A stretch of 64,000 nucleotides of DNA. Source: Rhodanobacter sp. C05 (lineage in GTDB: Bacteria; Pseudomonadota; Gammaproteobacteria; Xanthomonadales; Rhodanobacteraceae). Position numbers and translations under genes: made by a program. The notes beneath the pieces were generated by a model that was not told the DNA's origin, ran no database searches, and saw only the letters and a program-made list of their open reading frames with translations. Of this stretch, positions 38,621 through 47,905 are shown piece after piece (the stretch's first letter is position 1; every line of letters begins with the position of its first letter). Location: assembly GCF_002001165.1 (NCBI RefSeq), contig NZ_MUNQ01000020.1, positions 1 to 64,000 on the forward strand, in the 5' to 3' direction.

Positions 38621-39361
38621 ATGCCAGCCTTGTTCCGTCGCCACCCGCTGACCCGCCTGCTGCGTGCACTGGCCCTGCTGGTCCTGGCCTGGCTGGCCAT
38701 CAGCTGGTTGCTGGTATTGGTACTGCGCTTCGTGCCGCCGTGGACTTCCGCCATCATGCTCGAACGACGGCTCGGTGCGACGATCCACGGCGAACATGGT
38801 TTCCAGCTGCGTCAGCACTGGGTTCCATGGAGTCAGGTGTCGACTTGGGTGCCGCTGGCGATGGTGGCCGGCGAGGACCAGAAATTTCCATACCATCACG
38901 GCTTTGACTTCGACTCCATCCAGAACGCGATCGACGCGGCCGATGACGGCAGGCGCCTGCGTGGAGCCAGCACGATCAGCCAGCAGACGGCCAAGAACCT
39001 GTTCCTGTGGAACGGACGCAGCTTCGTGCGCAAGGGTCTGGAAGCCTATTTCACCGTGCTGATCGAGCTGAGCTGGCCCAAGCAGCGCATCCTTGAGGTC
39101 TATATGAACATCGCCGAGCTGGGCGATGGCGTTTATGGCGTGGGCGCTGCCAGTGAGACGTACTTCCATACCTCGCCATCGCGGCTCGACCAGGCGCAGG
39201 CGGCGCGACTGGCCGCCGTGCTGCCCAATCCGCGCCTTCTTCACGTGGATCGACCCAGCGCCTACGTGCTGCGCCGTGCAGGCTGGATCCAGCAGCAGAT
39301 GGAGCAGCTTGGCGGTCCGGCCTACGTCGCAGGCCACATACCACCTCACCGGACACGTTGA
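38621..39361 (+). CDS. mtgA: Monofunctional peptidoglycan transglycosylase
   Basis: A 246-residue GT51 enzyme that polymerises lipid II glycan chains, anchored by one N-terminal helix (LLRALALLVLAWLAISWLLVLVL). The catalytic Glu lies in MVAGEDQKF, and family motifs GASTISQQTAKNLFLW, RKGLEAYFTVLIE and ILEVYMNIAELG are intact. The length and absence of a transpeptidase domain match MtgA. The ATG at 38621 gives a short basic N-terminus before the helix. Confidence 0.94.
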   Translation: MPALFRRHPLTRLLRALALLVLAWLAISWLLVLVLRFVPPWTSAIMLERRLGATIHGEHGFQLRQHWVPWSQVSTWVPLAMVAGEDQKFPYHHGFDFDSIQNAIDAADDGRRLRGASTISQQTAKNLFLWNGRSFVRKGLEAYFTVLIELSWPKQRILEVYMNIAELGDGVYGVGAASETYFHTSPSRLDQAQAARLAAVLPNPRLLHVDRPSAYVLRRAGWIQQQMEQLGGPAYVAGHIPPHRTR

Positions 39362-39425
39362 ACAACACTCTCGCCGGACAGCTCGCGGTTGGTTAGCATG
39401 AACGCTTCTTCCGCTGGCTGTGCTC

Positions 39426-40364
39426 ATGCCGCAACTCACCGTCGTCGTCCCCGCCTATAACGAATCGGCCGTACTGGAGACATTCCACCGGCGGCTCGGC
39501 AAAGTGCTGGACTCTTTGCCACTGGACTTGTGTGTGCTTTACGTCGACGACGGCAGCGGTGATGACACCTGGTCGATCATCGAGACACTGATCGCCACCG
39601 ATCCACGCACAGGGGCGCTCAAGCTCTCGCGAAATTTCGGCAAGGAGACAGCACTCACCGCCGGACTCGACGCCGTCACCACGGGCGCGGCGGTGGTGAT
39701 CGATGCAGACCTGCAGGACCCGCCCGAGCTGATCCCCAGTCTGGTCGAGCAATGGCAGGCTGGCCATGACGTGGTCTATGCCACACGCAGCGCACGCGAA
39801 GGCGAGAGTGGTTTCAAGCGGTTCACCGCGGCAGCGTTCTACCGCAGCATGGAGCGACTGTCGGATACCGCCATTCCGCGCGACACCGGCGACTTCCGCC
39901 TGCTCTCGCGTCGCGCGCTGGACGCACTGGGTCAGCTACGCGAACGGCAGCGCTTCATGAAAGGCCTGTTCAGCTGGATCGGCTACCGACAGACGTCGGT
40001 GCGCTACTTGCGCGAACCGCGTCAGGGTGGCACGACCAAGTGGAACTACTGGCGCCTGGGCCAACTGGCGATCGAGGGCATCACCTCGTTCTCCACCGCG
40101 CCCTTGCGGCTGGCCACCTGGGTAGGGTTGGCCTCGGCAGGGCTGGCCTTCGTCTACGGCATCATGGTATTGGTCAAGTCGTTGTTCTACGGCGATCCGG
40201 TACGTGGTTATCCGACGCTGATGCTGGTGATCCTGTTTCTTGGTGGGGTGCAGCTGCTGGCGCTCGGCGTGATCGGTGAATACCTCGGCCGCAACTATGC
40301 CGAGAGCAAGCAGCGACCGCTGTATTTCATCGAGGAACAACGTCTGCCACGCAATCCACACTGA
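39426..40364 (+). CDS. Polyisoprenyl-type family 2 glycosyltransferase
   Basis: A 312-residue GT2 enzyme of the DPM1/GtrB/ArnC class, which moves a sugar onto undecaprenyl phosphate at the inner membrane. The GT-A domain shows VVPAYNES, VDDGSGDDT and the DxD-like DADLQDPPE. Two C-terminal transmembrane helices (about 232-255 and 265-290) precede the conserved LGEYLGRNYAESK-like end. The ATG at 39426 is preferred over GTG 39420. No flippase or second transferase lies beside it, so the sugar acceptor is unknown. Confidence 0.87.
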   Translation: MPQLTVVVPAYNESAVLETFHRRLGKVLDSLPLDLCVLYVDDGSGDDTWSIIETLIATDPRTGALKLSRNFGKETALTAGLDAVTTGAAVVIDADLQDPPELIPSLVEQWQAGHDVVYATRSAREGESGFKRFTAAAFYRSMERLSDTAIPRDTGDFRLLSRRALDALGQLRERQRFMKGLFSWIGYRQTSVRYLREPRQGGTTKWNYWRLGQLAIEGITSFSTAPLRLATWVGLASAGLAFVYGIMVLVKSLFYGDPVRGYPTLMLVILFLGGVQLLALGVIGEYLGRNYAESKQRPLYFIEEQRLPRNPH

Positions 40365-40470
40365 GGATCGCTGCTGCCGCGCGGCTTCACGGCCTCACTA
40401 CACGCCAGACCGATGCCGGCGTTAGACTCTTCACAGACGGCCCACCCAAGGGCCGGCGGGAGATCCAAGC

Positions 40471-40899
40471 ATGAGCCAGGTCAAGCATCTGCTGGAAAGC
40501 AAGGGCAACACGATCTTCAGCATTGCGCCGGATGCACCGGTACTCGAAGCGATCAAGCGCATGGCCGAATACAGGGTCGGCGCGCTGCTGGTGATGCACG
40601 GCGAACGACTGGTCGGCGTGGTCTCGGAACGCGACTACGCACGCAAGGTGATCCTGCAGGGCCGCTCCTCGTCACAGACAGCCGTGTCCGACATCATGAC
40701 CGGCGAACCACTGACCGTCAGTCCGGATACCGACGTGTTCGACTGCATGCGGTTGTGCACCGACAGCCGCATCCGCCATCTGCCGGTGGTACAGGCCAAT
40801 GCGGTGGTCGGCGTGATCTCGATCGGCGATCTGGTCAAGGCCGTGATCGACGCGCAGGCCGAGCAGATCGAGCACCTGCAGCGCTACATCACCAGCTGA
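40471..40899 (+). CDS. CBS-domain-pair protein
   Basis: A 142-residue cytosolic protein made of one Bateman module. CBS1 contains AIKRMAEYRVGALLVM and VGVVSERDYARKVIL; CBS2 contains CMRLCTDSRIRHLPVV and VGVISIGDLVKAVI. Such modules bind adenine nucleotides or SAM and regulate partners. No fused effector is present and the partner is unknown. GGGAG precedes the ATG at 40471. Confidence 0.9.
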   Translation: MSQVKHLLESKGNTIFSIAPDAPVLEAIKRMAEYRVGALLVMHGERLVGVVSERDYARKVILQGRSSSQTAVSDIMTGEPLTVSPDTDVFDCMRLCTDSRIRHLPVVQANAVVGVISIGDLVKAVIDAQAEQIEHLQRYITS

Positions 40900-40921
40900 A
40901 GCAGAAGCGCCGAGGAGAGGG

Positions 40922-42268
40922 TCAGGCTGGCGACGCTTTGTCGGTTACTGCTCGCGCATGCTCGTCCGGTGCCAGATCAGGCGACCAGCCGGCGCGCCGG
41001 GCCACCACAGCTGCCAGCGCTGCGACACCGGCGCCCAGCAAGGCCAGCCCGCCGACACCCCAACCCAGCATGCGCAAACCACTGACGGCGCTGGTGACCA
41101 CCACGTCGCCAAACCGCCACACCGCGGTCTCGACGAAATTCTTGCCCTTGTAACGCGTCTCGCGCGGCACCCGCGCATACAGCGCATCCACCGCGGGCTT
41201 GGTCATGCCGTAGGCGAAGCCGCGCGTGATCACCAGCATCACCGCCAGCAGCAGCGGTACGCTATAACCGAAGAACTGGATGTTGCCACCACCGATCAGC
41301 GCCACCCCGGCCAGCAAGGCCAGATTCACCAGCGATGGCAGGACCAGTCCCCAGCCGGCGCCACGACGCACCAGCAACCACGGCGTCACGCTCAGCTGCA
41401 GCGCCGCACCGAGCAGGTTGGTAGCGAGATCCAGGTCGTTGTAGAACGAAGTTCGCGCGACCGTGCTGATGAAATGCGCCTTGGCGTAGTCGGCCACCAG
41501 CGCATAGGCCAGCGTGCCGATGCCGTCGCCGAACAACATCAGCAAAGCCATGTAGCGCAGGAACGGCCGCGACCACAGCTCCCTGATGCCCGCCCACAGC
41601 GAACCGCCAATCGCCTCGTCACCACGACCACCCGCCTGCCGATCGTGCCTCGCGGAAAGTCGCAACAGCAGCACCAACGCCAGCGTCAACGCCAAGGCCG
41701 ACACTACCAGCAGCGGCGCCACACCGATCAGCTGTACCAGCAGCTTGGTCACGAGCGGGCCGAAGATCGCTCCGGCCATGCCACCCAAGGCGATCAGTGA
41801 AAACACCCGCCGCGCCTGACCGCTATTGAAGATGTCGGCCATGAAGCTCCAGAACAGCGACACCACGAACAGGTTGAACACGCTGACCCAGACAAAGAAC
41901 GCGACACCCAGCTCGCGCGCGCCGATACGATCCTGTTCCACAAACGCCGGCACGAAGGCGAGCAGGCACAGGATGAAAAAGCTGTAACTCCAGCCGAGTA
42001 GGCGTTTGCGCGGAAACCGTGCCACCAGCATGCCGAACACCGGCGTCAACAGCAGCATGACCGCGAAGACCGCGCCGTAGAACAACGGCAGCGACTGCGA
42101 ACCGACGGCGCCACTCAGCTGATCCCTGACCGGCCGCACGATGTAGTACGAAGTCATCACGAAAAAGAACGCCAGCGCGGACAGCATCGGCGCGGTAGCT
42201 TGTTCCACTACAGTCTGGCGGGGCAAACTCACGGGCACATCCGGCGTGGGGCGCGGAAAGACTAGCAT
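40922..42268 (-). CDS. Twelve-helix transporter, MFS / nucleotide-transporter-like
   Basis: A 448-residue polytopic membrane protein. The first helix carries FFFVMTSYYIVRPVRDQL, a pattern I associate with the NTT/TLC ADP/ATP-exchanger-like group within the MFS-type fold. Later segments include VSLFWSFMADIF and a conserved RETRYKGKNFVETAVWRFGD block near residue 370. Such genes are often annotated as NTP/NDP exchangers in free-living bacteria without proof of substrate. The ATG at 42268 is chosen over an upstream start that would add a polar 25-residue extension. It is convergent with the CBS gene. Confidence 0.72.
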   Translation of the reverse strand: MLVFPRPTPDVPVSLPRQTVVEQATAPMLSALAFFFVMTSYYIVRPVRDQLSGAVGSQSLPLFYGAVFAVMLLLTPVFGMLVARFPRKRLLGWSYSFFILCLLAFVPAFVEQDRIGARELGVAFFVWVSVFNLFVVSLFWSFMADIFNSGQARRVFSLIALGGMAGAIFGPLVTKLLVQLIGVAPLLVVSALALTLALVLLLRLSARHDRQAGGRGDEAIGGSLWAGIRELWSRPFLRYMALLMLFGDGIGTLAYALVADYAKAHFISTVARTSFYNDLDLATNLLGAALQLSVTPWLLVRRGAGWGLVLPSLVNLALLAGVALIGGGNIQFFGYSVPLLLAVMLVITRGFAYGMTKPAVDALYARVPRETRYKGKNFVETAVWRFGDVVVTSAVSGLRMLGWGVGGLALLGAGVAALAAVVARRAGWSPDLAPDEHARAVTDKASPA

Positions 42269-42490
42269 GCTCCTGTGGTTCACCCAGCGAAGCCGGGAAT
42301 CGCGCGAGTAGCCGTCAGTACGTGATCGTCCGTGACGGTTCAACCGGCTGTGTTCCGTCCAACCGGCTCCGCGTGCATCTCAAGGCCGGCGAAGTGACTC
42401 CGAATCTGCTCACCTGCAACTCAATACACCGGCGATCATGCTGGCCGAGCGCGTGAGCGCCTGATCTTCGACGCGACTTGACCTGCGTTT

Positions 42491-44407
42491 CTACGCGCCG
42501 GACTGCGGCGGCAGCGGGCAGTGCAGGCTGGCGCAGATCACCCGCAGCAACTCGGTTTCTGCCGCGCTGATCACGCCATCGGCCCGGATTGCGCTGAGCA
42601 GGCTCAGTATCACGATCTCTTTCGCGGCAGGCATCAGGCCGTCGAGATCATCCAGCGCCCGCTCGAATGGCTGCTGCCAATCCAGCGATGGTGTTTGCCA
42701 GGTGGGCGCCACACCCGGAAAGGCCTGATCCATCGCCAGCAGCCATGCACGCCTTGCGGCGGCATCATCAGCGCTGCCGTAGGCGGCAACCACCGCGCAG
42801 ACCAGCATGACGCTGTCGCGGCATGCGGGCAGCTTCTTCAGGCCATCCACCGGTGCCCGACGTGGCCGCATCGCCTCCAGCAACTGCACGCGCAGCAGGC
42901 GGGCCAGGCAGTACTCGTCCAGATCGACCTTGCTGTCCATGCCGACCAGCGCTTCGAGTGTGCTCAACAGAGTCTGTTGGCGCCCATCCGGCAGCTGCTT
43001 GAGTGCCGGAAAGGAAAGTGCGACCAGCGGCATGCGCACGACGGGAGACAGCGCCTCCACCTGGCTGGCGAGAGCAGTCACGGCATATTGCAGGTCATCG
43101 CCAAACGCATTGGCAATCGTTCGCCGTTGTTGCGCCTGCAGATCATCATGCGCCGACAAGGCCAACGCCAGTACCAGCGACAAGGCGGACTCCGGTTGCT
43201 GCGCTGCGCTGGTCAGCGTGGTCGGAATGCTCTGCTGCAAGGCCGCCGCATGCTCGAAGCTCCCCGTACCGACCTGACCTGGCTGCAACGATGCGACCGG
43301 CGTGCCGATCGCGCTGGTAGGCTGCAGCAGAGCAGCCCCTGCGGCAGCCGGTATGGCCGCCGCCGTGGTCTCTGAGCTCACGGCATCGCGAGCTGCCGGC
43401 GCGCTTCTCATGGACTCTGCCAGCCGCACCAGCTCCTCATTCTGGAAACCGGGCTCCAATACCCGGATCCGCTCTCGCAGTGGCGGATGGGTGGCATACC
43501 ACGGGTCGTACGTGTCATCAGCCTCGCCGAACAACATGTGCGCCACTTCGTGCCGGTTACCCACCTGCAGTGCGGAGCCATCGTCGAGGACCGCGATTTT
43601 TTTCAGCGCACCGGCGATGCCTGCGGTCTGACGGGTGAACTGCACCGCCGAAGCATCGGCCAGCGATTCCCGCGAACGCGCTACGCCTGCCTGGATTAGC
43701 CGGCCGAAGAAGTAGCCGGTGTAACCGATCCCGAGCAGTGCCAGTGCGATCAACCCCTGCCTGCCGTCGTCGCCGCTCAGGCGGCCACTGCGACCACCAC
43801 CGACCCACATCATCTGACGGCCGATGATCGCCAGCACCATGATGCCGAACAACAACCCCATCAGACGGATGTTCAGCCGCATGTCGCCATTCAACACGTG
43901 ACTGAACTCGTGTGCGATCACCCCCTGCAACTCGTCACGACTGAGCTGGTCGATGCAGCCCTGGGTCACGCATATCGCTGCGTCGGATGGTGAGTATCCG
44001 GCAGCGAATGCATTGATGCCACGCTCGTCTTGCATCAGGTAGATATCCGGCACTGGCAAGCCCGAAGCGATCGCCACTTCCTCGATCACGTTGCGCAACT
44101 GGCGCAGCTGCGGATCACTGGTATCCGGAGATACCGGTACGGCGCCGACGCTTTCGGCTACCGACTTGCCTCCATCGGAAAGGCTGCGGATGCGGTACAT
44201 CGAGCACAGCGCAATGAAGCCCACGACCACGATGCTGCTGATGACCCAGACCGACGGACTCAAACGATGATGATGACCCCAGATGAGCCACATCATCACC
44301 ACGAGCACATCAGTCGCCGCGACGATGAAGAGCACCGCCAGCACGAACAGCACCACAAGAAACCGGGTGCTGCGGCGCACATGCGCCTGTTGGGCAAAAA
44401 AATCCAT
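42491..44407 (-). CDS. M48 membrane metalloprotease with C-terminal extension
   Basis: A 638-residue protein, about twice the length of HtpX. Two N-terminal helices (about 15-45 and 50-70) precede the M48 zinc motif H166-EFS-H170, then two further hydrophobic segments (about 185-205 and 220-240) and the third ligand region in RESLADASAVQFTRQ. The C-terminal part from about residue 330 ends in IRADGVISAAETELLRVICASL, which resembles a TerB-like helical domain. It lies 50 bases after lemA on the same strand, an operon pairing seen widely. A role in membrane-protein quality control is inferred. Confidence 0.85.
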   Translation of the reverse strand: MDFFAQQAHVRRSTRFLVVLFVLAVLFIVAATDVLVVMMWLIWGHHHRLSPSVWVISSIVVVGFIALCSMYRIRSLSDGGKSVAESVGAVPVSPDTSDPQLRQLRNVIEEVAIASGLPVPDIYLMQDERGINAFAAGYSPSDAAICVTQGCIDQLSRDELQGVIAHEFSHVLNGDMRLNIRLMGLLFGIMVLAIIGRQMMWVGGGRSGRLSGDDGRQGLIALALLGIGYTGYFFGRLIQAGVARSRESLADASAVQFTRQTAGIAGALKKIAVLDDGSALQVGNRHEVAHMLFGEADDTYDPWYATHPPLRERIRVLEPGFQNEELVRLAESMRSAPAARDAVSSETTAAAIPAAAGAALLQPTSAIGTPVASLQPGQVGTGSFEHAAALQQSIPTTLTSAAQQPESALSLVLALALSAHDDLQAQQRRTIANAFGDDLQYAVTALASQVEALSPVVRMPLVALSFPALKQLPDGRQQTLLSTLEALVGMDSKVDLDEYCLARLLRVQLLEAMRPRRAPVDGLKKLPACRDSVMLVCAVVAAYGSADDAAARRAWLLAMDQAFPGVAPTWQTPSLDWQQPFERALDDLDGLMPAAKEIVILSLLSAIRADGVISAAETELLRVICASLHCPLPPQSGA

Positions 44408-44457
44408 CGAATCTCCCCCTGGAGATCGCGCAATCTACATCGCGATGGCGCAAGTGA

Positions 44458-45045
44458 TCAGCTGAAGGAAACCTTCGGCACGTCGCGTATGGCCGGATCC
44501 TCGACCTTCAACGGCTCGGCGGCGGCGAAGCCATAGCTGTTCGCCACGAACGACGCCGGAAACACTTCGCGACTGTTGTTGTAGGTCAGCACGGAGTCGT
44601 TATAGGCCTGCCGCGCAAACGCGACCCGGTTCTCGGTCGAGGTCAGTTCCTCGGAGAGCTGCATCATGGTCTGATTGGCCTTCAGATCCGGATAAGCCTC
44701 GCTGAGCGCGAACAAGCGTCCCAGACTCTGGGTCAAAGCATTTTCGCTGCCGGCGAGCTGTTGCATGGCACCCGGATCGCCAGGGTTGGCCTTGGCACCA
44801 GCCAGGCCGCTGACTGCCGCGTTGCGGGCCTGTATGACTTCTTCGAGGGTACCTCGTTCGTGCGCAAGGTAGCCCTTGGCGGTCTCCACCAGGTTGGGAA
44901 TCAGGTCATGCCGGCGGGTCAGCTGCACATCGATCTGCGCAAAGGCATTTTTGTAGCCATTCCGCGAAGTGACCAGTCCGTTGTAGATCGACACGAAGTA
45001 CAAGACAATCAGAACAACAACAATCAGAACAATGATCAGACCCAT
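44458..45045 (-). CDS. lemA: LemA family membrane protein
   Basis: A 195-residue protein with one N-terminal helix (GLIIVLIVVVLIVLYFVSIYN) and a coiled-coil outer domain with the LemA pattern NAFAQIDVQLTRRHDLIPNL, VEAYPDLKAN-like (SEAYPDLKAN) and ENRVAFARQAYND. LemA proteins are of uncertain function and are commonly co-encoded with M48 proteases, as here. The ATG at 45045 puts the helix at the N-terminus; GGAG lies upstream. The start is only 55 bases from the divergent serine hydrolase gene. Confidence 0.9.
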   Translation of the reverse strand: MGLIIVLIVVVLIVLYFVSIYNGLVTSRNGYKNAFAQIDVQLTRRHDLIPNLVETAKGYLAHERGTLEEVIQARNAAVSGLAGAKANPGDPGAMQQLAGSENALTQSLGRLFALSEAYPDLKANQTMMQLSEELTSTENRVAFARQAYNDSVLTYNNSREVFPASFVANSYGFAAAEPLKVEDPAIRDVPKVSFS

Positions 45046-45100
45046 CGGTACATTCTCCACCCTGCGGCGCATCCCCACGCCGGAACCACGCCAGAATACC

Positions 45101-46381
45101 ATGCCGTTTCGCAAGCTCTTTCCAGTGATCGCTGGTGTGTTCGGACTGACCTGTCTGCCAGTCTGCGCGGGCACTGCGGCACCGGTTCCGGTCTACAGGG
45201 TTGTCGTCACCGCGCAGACGCTACCGCCAGAGCGTATCCAGAGCACCTTGGCTGATTATCAGCATTGGCTGGATCAGCTAGCCGAACGCAATGCCGTTGC
45301 CGGGCTGGCCACGGCTGTGGTGGTCAACGACAAAGTGGTGTTCGAGCACACGCTCGGTTACGCCGATGCCGCCACCCAGCAACCTGTGACAGCGGATACC
45401 GTGTTCCGGCTCGCCTCGCTGTCCAAGGCTTTCGCCACCGCGATCACCGGCCTGCTGGTGGACGATGGCAAACTGAGCTGGGACACCAAGCTGGTCGACG
45501 TCCTGCCGTATTTCAAGCTCAAGGACATGCAAGCCGCTTCGGAAGCCACCGTGAGCGACATCCTGGGGCAGCGCCTTGGCTTGCCGCACAACACCTACGA
45601 CAACATGCTCGAGGACGACATTCCCTACGAAGAGCTGGTGCGCAAACTTGACGAAGTCGACCTTGTCTGCGCCGTTGGCCAATGCTATGGCTACCAGAAC
45701 GTCGCGTTCGGGATGATCGGCGACGTCGTGCTCGCACGTACTGGCGATTTCTTCTATCACCTGGTCGACAAGCGCATCTTCTACCCGCTGGGCATGACTA
45801 CAGCGAGCTATGGCCGCGCCGCGCTGGAATCCAGCCAGAGCTGGGCGCGTCCGCATCGAGCCACCGGGCATGGCTGGGTACCGTTCGAGCCAAGCGAAAC
45901 CTATTACCGCGTAGCACCCGCGGCTGGTGTCAACGCCAGCCTGCATGACATGGAAAAATGGCTGATCGCACAAATGGGCGGCCGCCAGGACGTGCTGCCC
46001 ACATCGCTGCTTGACGAGCTGCACGCGCCCGGAGTCGCCACCCCGACCGAGCTGCACGCCACGCCGTGGCGCAGCGCTAGGCTGACTTCGGCGCACTATG
46101 CGCTGGGCTGGCGCGTCTATCAGTACGCCGGCGAGACCCTGATCTTTCATGCTGGCGCGGTAGCCGGCTATCGCACCATGATCGGCTTCTTTCCGAAATA
46201 CCATGCAGGCGTGGTCACCTTGTGGAACTCGACCGGTCCGACGCCGAGCGGGCTGATGCCAATGGTGTTCGACAGTTTGCTCGGATTGCCGCACGTGGAC
46301 TGGGCGGGTATCGAAAGCACCCCTCCCCTGCGCAAGACCTCCCCCAAGAAGAAACACCGCGCGACGCATCGCCAGAACTGA
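45101..46381 (+). CDS. Class C beta-lactamase-like serine hydrolase
   Basis: A 426-residue exported protein of the AmpC / penicillin-binding-protein fold. A signal peptide (MPFRKLFPVIAGVFGLTCLPVCA) precedes the catalytic domain with S106-LS-K109 (the SxxK motif), a YQN in CYGYQNVAF (Y-x-N motif) and HAG in IFHAGAVAG replacing KTG. The HxG form suggests an esterase or peptidase rather than a true beta-lactamase. The C-terminus is Lys-rich (KTSPKKKHRATHRQ). It is divergent from lemA. Confidence 0.85.
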   Translation: MPFRKLFPVIAGVFGLTCLPVCAGTAAPVPVYRVVVTAQTLPPERIQSTLADYQHWLDQLAERNAVAGLATAVVVNDKVVFEHTLGYADAATQQPVTADTVFRLASLSKAFATAITGLLVDDGKLSWDTKLVDVLPYFKLKDMQAASEATVSDILGQRLGLPHNTYDNMLEDDIPYEELVRKLDEVDLVCAVGQCYGYQNVAFGMIGDVVLARTGDFFYHLVDKRIFYPLGMTTASYGRAALESSQSWARPHRATGHGWVPFEPSETYYRVAPAAGVNASLHDMEKWLIAQMGGRQDVLPTSLLDELHAPGVATPTELHATPWRSARLTSAHYALGWRVYQYAGETLIFHAGAVAGYRTMIGFFPKYHAGVVTLWNSTGPTPSGLMPMVFDSLLGLPHVDWAGIESTPPLRKTSPKKKHRATHRQN

Positions 46382-46432
46382 GCCTGTCCAACACAGCATC
46401 AACCGGACACGATGCGGCGCGCGCAATTTCCC

Positions 46433-46464
46433 AAATAGAAACGGCGCATGCATGCATGCGCCGT
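46433..46464 (-). terminator. Terminator of the TonB-like gene
   Basis: A 10-bp stem ACGGCGCATG / CATGCGCCGT with a CATG loop. Read leftward it is followed by TTCTATTT, about 20 bases beyond the stop at 46485. It could work in both directions between convergent genes. Confidence 0.75.
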
Positions 46465-46484
46465 CTCCGTCCATACCGTGAAAA

Positions 46485-47519
46485 TCAGAGGTTGAACTCG
46501 ATCTTCTGCTGCTGCGTCGTGGAGACCGCCACACCACTCTTCATCGCAGGCTTGAAAACATAGCGGCGTACCGCATCCATGGCGGCACGATCAAACACGT
46601 GCTTGGGCTGTGCATCGACCACGTGGATGTCACCCGTGTGCCCATCTGGCCCGATCGAGAACGACACCACGACCCAACCACTCTGATGCGAACGCAGCGC
46701 TGACGCGGGATAGTCCGGTGCAACACCTTTCACCAGAGCCGCGTCACTGGTCTCGCCACCGGCATTGGCACCGGCTTCGGCTGTCGCACCTGCAGCTGCC
46801 GGCGTGGAACCTGCCGCTGATTGCGCAGCCTGCTGTGCAGTGCGCACCGGCTTCTCTTTCTGTTGCGTAGCCAACTGAGCCTTCTGCTGCTCGGCCAGCT
46901 GATCCGCGGCCAACTTGTCCGCTGCCGCCTTCTGCGCTGCCAGCTGCTGCGTCTTTTGCTGATCCAGCGTTTGCTGCTGCTCCTTGTCCAGCGTCTTGCG
47001 CTGGGCATCCAGCTTGGAGCGCAGGATGGTCAGGGTGAAATTGGTCGGATCAGCCTTGGCCAGCAGATCGATCTGACGCTGTGCCTCATTGAAGTCACGC
47101 GAGTTGATCGACTGCTCGGCCGAGTTGGCTGCGAACGGGAACGTCTCGCGCAGGGCATCCGAAGCCACCTTGTTGCCGGGATCCTTCACCAGCACCCGCA
47201 GGTAGAACTCGAAAGCGTTGTTTCCGGTCGGCGCCAGGTAACGCTGCTGATTCATGGCGGTGCGCGCCTCGGTCAGCAGCTGATTGACGTCCATCGCCGC
47301 CACATTCACCGGCGGTGGTGGCGCTGCTCGCGTCGCAGCGGACACCGGTGTGGACGGATGACCGCCCGAATCCGCCATCATCAGTTCCTGATGTGGCTTG
47401 ATGATTAGGAACCAGGCAGCTACGACAAGCAGCCCGACGATGGCAACAATGGCAATGACCAGGGGCCTTATGGCACCTCGCGCATGCCGGCGCGTATCAA
47501 GTATGTATCGGGTATCCAT
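46485..47519 (-). CDS. TonB-family protein with long Gln/Ala coiled-coil linker
   Basis: A 344-residue inner-membrane-anchored protein. One N-terminal helix (IRPLVIAIVAIVGLLVVAAWFLII) is followed by a Pro-rich piece, a TPR-like helical region (about 80-165), a Gln/Lys/Ala-rich coiled coil (about 170-235) and a C-terminal TonB domain (PDYPASALRSHQSGWVVVSF ... KHVFDRAAMDAVRRYVFKPA). TonB carries proton-motive energy to outer-membrane transporters. No exbB, exbD or TonB-dependent receptor is next to it. The ATG at 47519 gives the basic N-terminus before the helix. Confidence 0.8.
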   Translation of the reverse strand: MDTRYILDTRRHARGAIRPLVIAIVAIVGLLVVAAWFLIIKPHQELMMADSGGHPSTPVSAATRAAPPPPVNVAAMDVNQLLTEARTAMNQQRYLAPTGNNAFEFYLRVLVKDPGNKVASDALRETFPFAANSAEQSINSRDFNEAQRQIDLLAKADPTNFTLTILRSKLDAQRKTLDKEQQQTLDQQKTQQLAAQKAAADKLAADQLAEQQKAQLATQQKEKPVRTAQQAAQSAAGSTPAAAGATAEAGANAGGETSDAALVKGVAPDYPASALRSHQSGWVVVSFSIGPDGHTGDIHVVDAQPKHVFDRAAMDAVRRYVFKPAMKSGVAVSTTQQQKIEFNL

Positions 47520-47787
47520 GGTCTCTCGCTGAGTGTCGACAGATACCCGCGCTTTTTCCCCCTGTCGATCCAGGAGCGACGAGTCCCCGGACTCACCGCG
47601 GCGCGGATGTGCAAAAGGTAACCCCATTAGCCCAACACGGCAAATCGTGCGTGATTTCACGGCACGCGGCGAAAATTTGCTCCAGACGCCAGGGCGGCAT
47701 GAAAAAGGATAAAGCCAGGCATTAAGTGACGGCTGGCGCGGTGGCCTGTTGCAGGGCCGGCGGGATTCTGTGACCCCGGAAACGAAG

Positions 47788-47854
47788 CGTCCCGGCCAGG
47801 CCGGGACGAAGGCTTCTCGAAGTGCTCTCCCCGCGCTGGGCACCGCGGGGAGAG
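47788..47854. repeat. Two adjacent intergenic hairpins
   Basis: CGTCCCGGC / GCCGGGACG-type pairing at 47788-47808 and a perfect 11-bp stem CTCTCCCCGCG / CGCGGGGAGAG at 47825-47854 lie one after the other, downstream of the MetJ-like gene. Neither is followed by a T-run. They may be REP-like elements or part of the 3-prime end of that gene's transcript. Confidence 0.4.
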
Positions 47855-47905
47855 AAGTCGATTACGTTTCTTGTTGGGTATTACGTGTCGCGTATTGCGT
47901 GTTGC

